Shown: one piece after another, positions 46,776-57,539 of the stretch | How the letters are laid out: every line of letters begins with the position of its first letter | Numbering within the stretch: the first letter of the stretch is position 1 | Assembly (NCBI GenBank): GCA_029706075.1 | Contig: JAINUG010000047.1 | Span: 1,062,675 to 1,126,674 of the forward strand | DNA: 64,000 nucleotides | Reading direction: 5' to 3' | DNA from: Aldrovandia affinis | Lineage: Eukaryota > Chordata > Actinopteri > Notacanthiformes > Halosauridae | Made by a program: the position numbers and the translations under genes | The notes under the pieces: generated by a model | Seen by the model: the letters and a program-made list of their open reading frames with translations, nothing else | Databases searched by the model: none | What the model was told of the DNA's origin: nothing

Positions 46776-47270
46776 TGTGGCAGCCGCTCGGAGGCATGGA
46801 CAGAGGTAGTTGTTGAGGGGCATTACGTAACAGCCTGCTGGCTCCACCCCCGCACCTTAATGGGCTGTCTGCACCTACCTGATGCATGGTTTCAGTAACC
46901 GGGAGAAATGAAAGACGCACCTGTGTCCTACACAGGCGCAAAGTACCGGAAGGGAAAAGTGCGGAGGAGGACTGGAAAAGAGAATTGTGTTTTTGGATTG
47001 CTTACTGGGTTGATTGGATTGCTTTGAGAACCCCGTTTGTGTACCAACCATTGACTGTTTTTAGGACCTGCATTGGATTTCCGATGTATGGATTATGGAC
47101 AATGACGACAAGAGTGGATCACGGATTGCATGTGTGTGTTTTCCCCTCATCTTCCCCGGTTGTTAGAATACCCCTAATAAATTTCCCTTTGTTTCCTATT
47201 TGCCATTGTATGTTGATTTTATCACTGATCTTTGGCTGAGTTGCAACCCAACACCCCTGATACTGCCACA
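46776..47270 (+). mobile_element. Gypsy-type LTR, 495 bp
   Basis: The ends TGTGGCAG and CTGCCACA form a perfect 8-bp inverted match. AATAAA is at 47176-47181. A primer site TGGTGGAGAATGCGGGC follows at 47273-47289, a form known from fish Ty3/gypsy elements. This is therefore a 5' LTR with the start of its internal region. Confidence 0.88.
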
Positions 47271-47423
47271 TTTGGTGGAGAATGCGGGCTTGTGGAAGCC
47301 CAGATCGCACAGCAGGCAATGAACCAGGAGTTGCTGGAAGAACAACGGCAACAAACTGCAATCCTCCAAGCGGAAATAGGTCGTCTGACCGCAGCTGGAG
47401 CCACGACAGCCCACTGTCCCTGA
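47271..47423 (+). pseudogene. Start of gypsy internal region (gag 5' end)
   Basis: After the primer site the frame encodes a polar, glutamine-rich helix (AQIAQQAMNQELLEEQRQQT, then AILQAEIGRL) of the coiled-coil type found at the N-terminus of some gypsy Gag proteins. The ATG at 47320 is the likeliest start. The frame stops at 47421-47423, and sequence after about 47420 no longer looks like the element, so the copy is 3'-truncated. Confidence 0.6.
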
Positions 47424-47429
47424 GTGAAC

Positions 47430-49855
47430 CCCAGTGCATAAGTATGATCTCTGTTGAGGTCACTTGTGTTACACTGCCAGAAGAGGTGTAATTGGGGTTC
47501 TGTTGACCTTCAAGTTATACTTAATGTGTTCTTTCATCAGCTAGTTCCCTGTTATGTTTCTAACTAAAACCTTTACTTGCTTTACTGCCCTTATAGACTT
47601 TCGCTGATACAGGCATATTTTTTGTTTTGTGTCAGTGATTGGACAGTGTTACACTGTTTCTGTAGTTCGTAACTGGCACTGTTTACCTTCAGCACCCTTG
47701 TCCCCCTCTTTGATTCTGTGCGATGTCATGGTTAGCTTAGCTTTATGCTAATACAGAGCAGTTATTCAAATTATTACTTTGATTGTTATTATTATTGGCT
47801 TTGATTTGTTGGCGCACTGGAAAAATCGACTCCTCACTCCTGTGGAATCTCTGTGGACCTGCAGCCTATCACAGAAAGATCTCATTATCCATATGTCCAT
47901 TTCTGGTTTTGTGTTTCTCATTCCCTGCTAATGGATATAGGCAACACTGTATATCTGCACAGAAAGCTTTTGCTATATTGTAATCTTTCAGTACTAGCCT
48001 GGTCCTCACCCCATGCCCCCACAGGGATGCAATAATTAATTTGATCATAACCAGCTCGTTAATTCAGTAAGTTAGCATCAAGTTTAGAGTACATGCTGTT
48101 AGCCATAAACAAATATAAAGATTTATCAAAATAAAGATTGATCTAACGCTAGGTTCACTAGCTAACCAGAAGGAAAACAAGGGCAGAGAGCCTGAAGCCT
48201 ACAGGATGCGATTGTGAGCATATTTATAGATGATATACTGTAGATGCGTTGGTGAAAGCCAGCCCTGTAACATATCTGAAGTTTAGTGTGTCTGTGGGTA
48301 TGAGCATATTATAATTGCAAGCAAATTCCCTTGTATTGGTGTAGTGGTGTAGTAATTGTGTTCTTTATTTATGTTGATATAATGCCAGGAATAGACTAAC
48401 AAGACAATATGATGTATTCAACTTATTATGCTTAAATATGTGAAGGAAAATATGTAACAAATTGCTTTCCGTGTTGAGTTTGAAAAAGAACACAACTTTT
48501 CACTCAGTATTATGCTATTATCCCATATATTACAGAACAGGTGGCAACTCTACTTCTATGAGATGCACTGCACACAGAGCAATAACCCAAAGGTTAATTT
48601 AAAGATCAATATAAGCATACTACATATACACAATGGTTGATAATATTTACACTGCAAATACATACTTTTTTTCTTTTTAAATTATTATTTTTTTTTACAT
48701 TTGAAGTGACCATACCAGTTAACAAAGCCAAAAAAGCAGGGACATTTTAATTAGATCACTGCAGCACTCTTATTTGAAATATGCAGTGACATATTGCATA
48801 TTTCCAGCCCACTGCTTTTCAAAATGGTACTGTACCATACATGGTTTCATGTCATACAAAATATGCTCACCACTTGCAGGTCAGTGGGATTGTTGCTGGC
48901 CAAGGGGAAAAAAACTGCTTCTGGTAAGGGATTTGTCCCCATGATTGTGCAAGTGTGTAAACTGAATTATTTATGAATTATTATTTGTGAATTAATGGCA
49001 GTTAAAACAATATGTCAAATTGGGTAATCTAGGTGTTTAAGAATACAGTTGTTGGTGATTGGGCCTCCAAAATTGTTGTAGCAAATTCAAATTGGGGTAA
49101 TTATAGGGTTAAAACATATTATTATGACATTCACAAAATGAGTAATAGAATCCCTGATAAGGTTTTTCTCCAGCTGCAAATCTATTATGATAGAACTGTG
49201 ATGTGATGCGTCTATCCATTGGTTAGATTCCAAGACTCAAATTCAGTGAGCTAAGCATATTTAAACAGTGTATTGTATCCTTATTAAAACAAGCAGTGTA
49301 TGACTAAAATAGTCCTGCTGAATAAAGAAACACATTAAATGTCACATTTATAATAGTTCATTGTAGTCTAAAAGTGTACATTATTAACTGTGGATTATGA
49401 AACCTATGTGTAAGCTTGTTCTGTTAATTCTGTACCTAAATTAGACATCCTGTTTTTCTTAAATCTATCAATCATTTATGCAGACGTGGAACTTTATTAC
49501 TTATTATGAATATTGTATCTTGAATTACTCCCTAGAAATAGAGCAAAACAAAAAAACAATGTGTTGCATTGAGGCAAAGTGGTAAAAAATTCAGATTTTT
49601 TAATGAAAAATATGTCACACCCTGAGTCCTGTAAAATAAGGCAATTGACAAAAAGGTAGGATGCTGTTTAAAATAAAAAGGAAAGAATTGGTGAGACTTG
49701 ACAGACAGATGAATTAAACATCCATCTTTTTGTCTGCAATTGGCAGTTTTAGTAGGAGGTGATTTGAACTTTAGTTTATTTGCAATCTGGCTGTCTAAGA
49801 GACACAAGGATGTTAATGCATAGATTTTGGAAAATTGCATATCTTTCACAGCAGC
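47430..49855. other. Gene-free AT-rich stretch
   Basis: I see no gene, repeat array or recognised element. Confidence 0.5.
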
Positions 49856-49859
49856 AATG

Positions 49860-49990
49860 TACAATGAGACACGGGCTGACTGAATTCTTCCTCTCTGGGC
49901 GACACTACTGACAATTATGCGTTGCCTTGAGGGGCTCCTGACCACAGTTGGTGCTGGCATGGTCTGGATTCGATACCAGACCATGGGGCT
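49860..49990 (-). mobile_element. SINE family C fragment
   Basis: It contains CTCTGGGCGACACTACTGACAATTATGC, written here in two parts: CTCTGGGCGACACTAC, then GACAATTATGC. GGGGCTCCTGACCAC and GGCATGGTCTGGATTCGATACC follow. On the minus strand the TATCGAATCC is a near-match to a pol III B box. Related copies lie at 10960 and 63565. Confidence 0.55.
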
Positions 49991-52900
49991 CATTCACACA
50001 CTAGAACAGTGCCTTAACAGGATGAGCCCCTGGGGAGTATTCTGATTTGAGTTACCCATTGTATTTTCACTGAAGCATTTTTGAGAGGAGGTCCGCGCCT
50101 TTTGTTACTGCGTGTATTTTCGGTGTTTAAACCTGAATGCTAGAAACACGCACTTAAGGCGAGTTAAGCGAATTCCGACTGAACACTTAAGCGTGCCTTC
50201 CTTGTGTCGTCTGTATTCAGAATGAGAGGTGGAATAAAAATTGTGTAAGTAGCCTTGTTGTACACCAGGTTGTATAAAAACCCCCACCCAAAAAGGTGAA
50301 CTATCCTCCTGAGACCCAGGGAAAAAAAAGTGTTTTAATTTAGATTTTTTAAAAGTAAATTAAGTGTTGGGGTGGTAAAAAACACATTGCAAAGGTTTTT
50401 TTTTTTAAACGTAACTTTATAAAAATTTTACAACATGTGCACTGTAGTGTAAAATAGGACTTCATTAATGTCGATTGTGCCTCTGTCATAGAGCTGTCTA
50501 CTAAAAAAATGGAAATTATGATATGATTATGATATGATAACATAAGTACAAAGTTGGCAAGGCAACACCCCCCCACATGTGATATCATCTTAAAGCTACA
50601 GTTGTCCTCTCTAAGGAACATCAGGACTCAATAGAGTGACATCTGTAGTATGGGAGGACTTAGCAAAAACATAATGTGCACTACAGTGCACAAAAATGAA
50701 TTGCCGGGTCTCAAGAGGCTATAACCATTTTTGGCAATGAAAAAGGTGTGTTTTTGAACGTAATGCTAAGAAATGTGTTGCAATTAAATGGTGTTTTATT
50801 TTGTTGTACTAATTAAGTTTTATGTTAAACAAAGGAATATTAATAATCAAAATCATCATGTGTCGGTGATGGGAAAAACAAAGGTGAAGAGTTGTTGACC
50901 ACGGCTGAAAGTGATGGGCCTGCAAGAGGAACGATGTATAGAATGGTTTATTTTTATTCACCTTTTTCATTCAGGTTTTTGCATGGACATTGTTTTGCTA
51001 TTCAAGCAGTACCAGAGGTTCAGTAAGCTATCATTAACCTGCATTTTCAAAACGCAGGTTATGAAAATTCATTGAATACAGACAGAGCAGCTTTGAATTT
51101 AGATCTTAAAATGAAAACTGAAAAATGCGGGTGATCATACTGAACCTGAAGGAAATACTGTTCATATGCTGGTCTGCCCTTTACTATTTTTGCTGGCAAG
51201 CTAGCAAAAGAGTTTGCTGGGATATAGGCCTGTATGCACATTTGCTTTAGATTTGAGAATAGCCTTTCAAATCTCCAGAGCGGATCTAGGACCAGCAAGT
51301 TCACTGCAAGTCCTAGCTACATGCAACTAAAATAGAATATGCAATATTTTATCTGCAATGTCATGGTAGCATGAGTGAATTATTTTAATTAATTGACATT
51401 TTTATTTAATGATTGATTTTGCGTCTCTCTTCTTAAAAATGTGACTTAAATCCATTGATTCCACAGCACAGTGAACATTTCACAGTGAACGGGAAAACGT
51501 TTTCTCTATAGCTTTTGATGTGTATGCAGATTAAACAGGGGCACCAAAAGTACCCCAATGGGTCAGTCTGTCTTTTGTGCAATTCAGTGTGGGTCATACA
51601 AGCAGAAGAGTTTATCCAAATGTAGTGAGTATATGGTTTTAAATGATAATTATTAGTATATGGTATGCGCATGAAAAAATCCACCTCAGATTGCCCTATG
51701 CCATACTGTAAGTGTCACATAATGTTAAGCCTCTCATTGTAGAATACATGTAAAATATTCCCATCATATCAAACATGACATCATTGATGCTTAATTTTCA
51801 GTAGTTTACTCTCCAACTTCTCAATTAACTAAACATTTACATATTGTGGACAAAAAGATCAAAAGATACTCAGTCAGGAACAAACAAGAGATGGAGCTTT
51901 CAAAACACCAATCCTAAAAACTGTTATTTCAAAAGAAATAACTGTGTGAAGGGTGCTTATACTGTATTATCTTCTTGGTTTCTTTTAATTGTAATATTGT
52001 TTAATGAAAGTATGTGATTTTTTTTTTTTTTTTTTATTCTACCCTTTCCTGCTTCCTGTGATAACACAAAAATAAATAGATGTGTTAAAGGCAAAAGAAA
52101 ATGTACAGCATACAGAATTTAAAAGAAACCACATTGTGTAACAAACACATCTTTTTACTTTGGTATAGTATAATAAATCCTGTGCTTTATTAAGATACTA
52201 TGAAAGCGGGGCTGGGGTGCAAATGTTTCACCCCTGTTTTTTAATGTGATTCACATCTGTACAAATGTCACATCTTTGGCGGAAAATCTGTCTGGCCAGC
52301 ACAGGTGCAAGTAATGCTTTTAAAATACTTAATGTCCACAAATTCCACCCCCCTTCAGAATAAAAAAATAATGCTTCTTTGTCATCACTCAGACAAAAGG
52401 GCAGCCGCAGGAGAGGAGCTATAAATGCCTTCCAGATCCATGATAGACTTAGCCATCAAATGTCTTGTCTTGTGTGTTTCTGTCTTCACACTCTCTTTAG
52501 CAATGGTGTCCTTTAGGGTATAATGAGTTTAGATTCAAGCTTTTATATTTTCGTTTTTATTGGCAATTTAACAAATCCACATTTTGAAGTGCAAGGAAAT
52601 TTGTGCCTGCTCAAAAACGTAGTTATATACTATATGCTAACACACCTTCGCATCACTATCACATTTTCACATTGAAAAGTACATTGGAATTATTGTATGA
52701 CATTAAAAAATAAATCCCCTGTTTCTTTAGCTTTTTTAACATATGTTAAAGGATCATTTAGAATAACGGCACATCCAACACCTTTAGGAATCAATGTGAA
52801 AAACCATGATTTGGAGACTAAAATGTTAACATGAACAAAAATACTCCTGACTTCCAACAAAAACAGAGGAAATCAAACCTTAGTCATACAAACTGATAGT

Positions 52901-53178
52901 GTTGACCAAAGACTTTCTATTAAGTGATATGAGAGGTTGTTGAAATGTTTTTTCAATTAATACCCTGGATCAGGATATTTTGATTAGATTTTAGTGCTCA
53001 CAGTAACAAAACCAGGACTCTGGTGGTATCAAACATGTCAAATAAATGACCCAGTCCAATGTTTATACAATGTGCCTCAGCATGTCAGAAAGATTTTTTT
53101 CATATATAGTTCCATGAATCCAGATCCTCATAGATTCATTAACAATACAGTCACCTTGAATCTATATAAGAAAACATA
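49991..53178. other. Gene-free AT-rich stretch
   Basis: I see no gene. A T run lies at 52018-52036. A short palindrome, AACCTGCATTTTCAAAACGCAGGTT, sits near 51036-51060, written as arms AACCTGC and GCAGGTT. Sequence near 50150-50230 and 51060-51140 may be transposon scraps. Confidence 0.45.
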
Positions 53179-54059
53179 ATAAAAAAATAGGGATGCACCT
53201 GTATGAAAAGTCTGGACCGATACAGATACAGATTGTTCACAAAACGAAATGAAAAAAAGTTCATTATACTTTTCAATGAGCACAAATTCAATCATACAAA
53301 TGTATGGAACACCTTTTATTGCAACATTCTTTCATGAAAAATGCCTTTTCTTTTTTTTGTGAAAAATAAATTAAATGATTGTTTTAAAATGTTTTTAGCC
53401 CTATGCTTGTCCTTTCTTGAATACGTTGGTGAGCAAAGATTTAGTCAAGCTGGTCGGTTGTCTTTCTCCGACACCTTGTAATACGCCCACATAGCCGACA
53501 TTTTCTTTGCTTCGTAATTTACAAATTTACAAATGTTGATGATTGTGGTTAGGTTATAACATTGTTTCGTGGAGGAGAATAGTCCCTGCATTCGTTTTGG
53601 CCTTTTTCCATCCGCAACACATCCAACACACAACACAGCAACACAGCCAATCACAGCCAGCCTTGATATGAAGCGCAACTTCACTGTAGTGAAGCCAGAG
53701 GGAAGCATCATCAAAGCGCCAAACTCGGAGCAAGCGAAGCATGGAGTGAATTTGTTCAGTCAGTAAACCCGCTAACTAGGGTAGGCCCAGACAAAACATG
53801 ACAACAACAAGTGGGACGGGCTACACTTGAACCGGAGGGGTACAGCTGCATTGGGCCAGCGTATGCTTAGGGTAGGGGAGGAATATTTAAACTAGGGACT
53901 GGGGGGGCAGGGTAGTATTATGGATAGGGAGGTACAGACTGCCCAGATGGAAGATACCAGGGTGGAGTATAATAAATCTGAGGATAAAATTAGTAAAAAA
54001 ATTTACATCATAATGTGAGTAGAGGTGGTTCGGTACAGTTATGTGTGGAGGGGAAGGTG

Positions 54060-54735
54060 AGTAAGGCTCTGAAGTTCATGTGTTTAAATGCAAGAAGCAT
54101 AAAAAAAATTATATTTAGAACTGGAGGCTGTCATGATGGTATGACATTGTTGGGATTACTGAAACATGGCTTGGTGCAGCGGATGGGGATTCAATATAAT
54201 GAAGAGGGATCCAAAATGTTTAGGAAGGATAGAACTAATAAAAGAGGAGGGGGAGTGGCCCTTTATGTGGAAGAAGATCTTAATGTGCAGGAAATTCCAG
54301 ATATTAACTCATTCGTTTCTTGTGAGGACATCTGGATTAGATTACTGGGAGATCATGAGAAGGGCCTTAATATAGGAGTATGCTATAGACCTCCAGCTTC
54401 AAACAGTAACATAAATAGTATGCTCTTTGGTAACATAAAACAAACCTGAGCTGAAGGAGAGACGATAATAATGGGCGACTTCAATTACCCCTCTATTAAT
54501 TGGGAGGGAGTGACAGGTCAGGGTAAATTTGAAGAGGAGTTTTTAGATATGGTCAATGACTGCTTTTTGGTACAGTCTGTTACTCAGCCTATGAGAGGGA
54601 AATCAATACAATCCTGATAGAATTTGCAGCACAGAGGTAGGAGAAACACTAGGGGAAAGTGACCACAGAGAAGGGGAAAGTGACCACAGAGAAGGGGCAA
54701 GTGACCACAGAGAATTTAAGTAATATAGATTGGGT
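54060..54735 (+). pseudogene. CR1 endonuclease remnant with triplicated SDH
   Basis: The endonuclease nicks the target for reverse transcription. The frame from about 54075 reads KFMCLNARSIK, then shifts. DIVGITETWLG (about 54144-54176) carries the catalytic glutamate. KRGGGVALYVEEDLN, DIWIRLLGD and LNIGVCYRPPAS follow in the 54015-54449 frame, with MGDFNYPSINWEG at about 54470-54510. Downstream the reading TEVGETLGESDHRE holds the catalytic Ser-Asp-His motif. Its 21-bp coding unit is present three times in frame (54651-54713). Stops occur at 54447-54449 and elsewhere. Confidence 0.8.
54651..54713 (+). repeat. Three in-frame 21-bp tandem repeats
   Basis: The unit AGGGG(A/C)AAGTGACCACAGAGA is repeated at 54651, 54672 and 54693 with a single substitution in the third copy. 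In the ancestral endonuclease frame each unit encodes G-[E/A]-S-D-H-R-E, so the conserved SDH motif occurs three times. Confidence 0.93.
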
Positions 54736-54839
54736 AAAGCTTCTAGATTGCAGAACTGTGAATGAAAAATGGACTATATTTAAAAGGGTTATTGTAGATG
54801 TACATTGTGTAAATTCATCCATTCGACGTAGAAGTACTA

Positions 54840-55199
54840 CAAAAACTACAAAAACTTAAGACAAATAAGGCAGCAGGCCCTGATAGCATATATCCCAGAG
54901 TACTTAAAGAATTTGGGGAAATTATATATAAACCATTGCCAGATATTTATATGCAATCCATAATCACTGGAGAAATACCAGATGACTGGAAGCAGGGTAG
55001 TATAATTCCAATATATAAGACGACCCAGGGAACTATAGGCCTGTCAGTTTAACTTGCATCGCATGTAAAATGCTGGAATGTATTATTGTATTGGTTTTCT
55101 CAAAGGGAGGCCATGCCTAACAAACCTCCTGGACTTTTCTGAAGAGGCTACAAAGTGTGTTGACCTGAACCAGGCTTATGATATTATATATTTGGACAC
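54840..55199 (+). pseudogene. CR1 reverse transcriptase, N-terminal part
   Basis: Text in order: KTNKAAGPDSIYPRVLKEFG, IPDDWKQGSIIPIYK, a degraded NYRPVSLT block at about 55030-55050, then RPCLTNLLDFSEE and a DLNQAYDIIYLD segment with the first catalytic aspartate at about 55193-55198. The catalytic YADD motif and everything after it are missing. Small deletions shift the frame near 55020. Confidence 0.72.
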
Positions 55200-56102
55200 T
55201 GTGCCTCTCTTCCAGAGTTCCCCTGAACCTCCCCAGGCACACACATATCCAGTGACCTTTCAAGTGCTTCCCACCCATGCATACTGAGACACTCAAACTT
55301 TACAGTTCGAGTTCTCTTACCCATTGATCGAGACACTCGCCACTCCCCACAGTGAGAGTTCTGGCAACCAGCCCCCGAGACACTCTCCACTCTTCCAGTG
55401 AGAGTTCTCAGGCTGTTGCCCAGAAACACTCTCCACTGCCCGAGTGCGAGTTCTCTTTCAATCACACAAATAAAACCGAGGGCGAGAGGTGCCCTCTTTC
55501 AGGGCCCCCGCTCGCTCTCCATCATGATCACACCGAGGGAGAGAGGCGGACACTCTTAGTGCACCCCCTCTCCCTCTTCCCCACACACACAGGAAGCACT
55601 CTACTCAGTCACTTTCGAGAAACGCACACAAAACTCCACAAACATCCAACATCACTCCACAATACAACACAACACTCCGAATACAACACTCCGAATACAA
55701 CACTCGCGCATGCGCACTCACACACACAATAATGACTAGACAAACTCTCCATACACACGCAAGACAAAGACTAACTCTCATGACGCAACATCAATGACAT
55801 GACAAGACTAACTGATTCCCCACTCGCCCCACCTGCTCTTAAATAGGCTTAGTTTCTGCCTGGCTCAGGTGGGACTCAGGCAATCACCCAATCACAATCA
55901 TTCACTCACATTCTCACACAGACACCCAATCAGCCAATTGACTTCCATATCAATTGACTGATTGACACCAATTAAATAATTAAATAATAATTAAACCAAT
56001 TATGGCCTTTGGAGCAACCTTCCGGGCCACGGTTTACTCTCACACCCTGTGAGAGTGCCAAACCTGCCCCCGGACAGTCTACCTGCTCCAAAGGCCTCCA
56101 CA
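55200..56102 (-). mobile_element. LTR-like block with degenerate internal repeats
   Basis: The block is visibly different in composition: on the plus strand it is C- and A-rich, with many CACACTC and GAGTTCTC motifs. On the minus strand there is a TATA-like CTATTTAAGAGCAGG near 55840, then a GTGTTGTATTCGGA repeat and a CACTCGCACTC-type GAGAGTGT(C/T)TC..GAGAACTC unit repeated about five times at roughly 50-bp spacing (55280-55460). An AATAAA occurs only on the plus strand. The tentative ends TGTG (55200) and CCACA (56102) lack a matching duplication, so both boundaries and the LTR label are uncertain. Confidence 0.4.
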
Positions 56103-56714
56103 ACATATAAAGACACAGGCAACCATGCCACTCCCACGTGGCCGAGACCGACGTCCTCCACAGATATGTTTGCCATTCTTTTTGCCCATATTGTCCAGCT
56201 CTAGTGTGTGTCTTGTGCAAGACTGCATGGAGTGCCAGAGTGCTTGTGTTAGCTAGTCAATCACAGCATCATCAGAGATGTGAATTAAGCATGGTTTCAG
56301 TCAGTTTATCCTGTAAATATAAGATGTTGCCATTCCATTAAAGTTTGACCATTTAGACCAGACTGACGCAACACAAATTGACGGATAATTATCGGCCACT
56401 GCCATCAGTAAATTTGATCTTATCGGCCTATAAGCCGATTGCAGTCAACAAGGCAAATATCGTCCGATACTGATAGTCCACTGATATATCGGTGAACCCC
56501 TCATAAAAAATATATACTTTATATAACATATACTACATATTTTCCAACATTTTCAGCTGATTTGTGTTTTGTAGTAGCTACTGATATATAATACATTGAT
56601 TTCAAAACAACTGTAACACATACCTTACACAGATGCCATTATGTGGCCTATTGTTAATGTCTGCAACTCATAGGCAGAGGGTGTGTAAGGCTGGGGAAAG
56701 CTTAGCCTTCCCCT

Positions 56715-56785
56715 GGCCATGGGCATGGCGATTTATATATATATGTATACAATTAAATACAAATATATATATATATATATATATA
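56715..56785. repeat. AT microsatellite beside Tc1 derivative
   Basis: A TA run (about 56765-56785) is preceded by TATATATATGTATAC. AACAATTAAATACAAAT-like sequence occurs on both sides of the neighbouring transposon (56748 and 57541), written here as ACAATTAAATACAAAT. Confidence 0.8.
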
Positions 56786-57535
56786 CACTACCGGACAAAA
56801 GTTTTAGAACACCCCCATTTTCCAGTTTTTACTGAAATTTAAGCAGTTCATGTCCAGTGAATAACCTGAAATGGTACAAAGGTAAGCAGTAAATTGCCAG
56901 AGGTTAAAAAAATAAGTTTAGGTTACCAAAAACTGAAAAATAATGTAAATTTTTTGGCAGTGAGTAGTTTCCTACACCATCAAAAGGCAACTGGAGGAAA
57001 CTCTGATAGGAAGAGGTCTGGCAGACCCAAAGCCACATCTCAAGTTTTTGAGAGTCAACAGCTTGCGTGATAGGCGGCTCACAGGACAACAGCTTCAAGC
57101 ACAGCTTAACACTGGTCGAAGTAAGGAAGTCTCAGTTTCAACTGTGAAGAGAAGACTTTGAGCTGCAGGTTTGACAGGTGGAGTGGCAGTAAGAAAGCCA
57201 TTGCTAAGATAAATAAGAAAAATAGGCTTGCATGGGCCATGAAGCACCTCCAGTGGACTACTGAAGACTGGAAGAAGGTCTTATGGACCGATTAATCAAA
57301 ATGTGAAATCTAGAAAGGCTGTCGAGTAGACGAAAGGATGGTTCCTTGGTGTTTGGCACCAACTGTCAAACATGAAGGAGGAAGCGTGATGGTCTGGGGC
57401 TCTTTTGCTGGGTACAGAGTCGGCGGCTTGCACAGAGTGACTGTTAACCCACATTAACCCATTACTTGTTCCCTGAAAAGGGCCTTTTTAAATTTCAGTA
57501 AAAACTGGAAAATGGGGGTGTTCGAAAATGTAGTG
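56786..57535 (+). mobile_element. 750-bp Tc1 deletion derivative
   Basis: TA borders it on both sides (56784-56785 and 57536-57537). The inverted ends run CACTAC..GGACAAAAGTTTTAGAACACCCCCATTTTCCAG at the left (parts from 56786 and 56803) and the complement CTGGAAAATGGGGGTGTTCGAAAATGTAGTG at the right. The inner arm TTTTTACTGAAATTTA is mirrored as TAAATTTCAGTAAAAA. The body keeps about half a transposase gene and then jumps to the right arm near 57470. Both ends are well preserved, so it could have been mobilised in trans. Confidence 0.9.
56985..57470 (+). pseudogene. Tc1 transposase fragment (middle part)
   Basis: Text in order: LRDRRLTGQQLQAQLNTG, VSVSTVKRRL, AAGLTGGVAVRKPLL, NRLAWAMKHLQWTTEDWKKV, LWTD.SK.EI and KHEGGSVMVWGSFAG. 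These cover the second helix-turn-helix, the linker and the core through the first catalytic aspartate (WTD, about 57287) and the GGSVMVWG block. The part with the second and third catalytic acids is deleted. TAA stands in place of the glutamate codon after WTD (WTDESK in the family) at about 57293. There is also an internal stop after VKRRL. Confidence 0.85.
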
Positions 57536-57539
57536 TATA

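Larger units (their letters stand above)
53800..55199 (+). mobile_element. CR1-clade LINE, degenerate
   Basis: The remnants run from the end of ORF1 through the endonuclease and the first part of the RT. DGLHLNRRGTAALGQRML at about 53817-53870 is the block near the C-terminus of the esterase-like ORF1 domain. DIVGITETWLG, GVALYVEED, GVCYRPP, GDFNYPSINW and a SDH motif mark the endonuclease. AAGPDSIYPRVLKE, IPDDWKQGSIIPIYK and an IYLD block mark the RT. This wording is CR1 type. It stops abruptly in the RT at about 55199, where the LTR-like block begins. Confidence 0.82.
53187..56502. mobile_element. hAT-like element enclosing a LINE and an LTR-like block
   Basis: The left end TAGGGATGCACC (53188) and right end GGTGAACCCCTC (to 56502) are inverted repeats of the common hAT form. 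They are flanked by ATAAAAAA on both sides (about 53179-53186 and 56503-56510), which is low in complexity. Subterminal CCGATA and TATCGG motifs mirror each other near both ends. Between them lie a CR1 LINE (about 53800-55199) and an LTR-like block (about 55200-56102). No hAT transposase is visible, so the host was probably non-autonomous. Confidence 0.6.
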
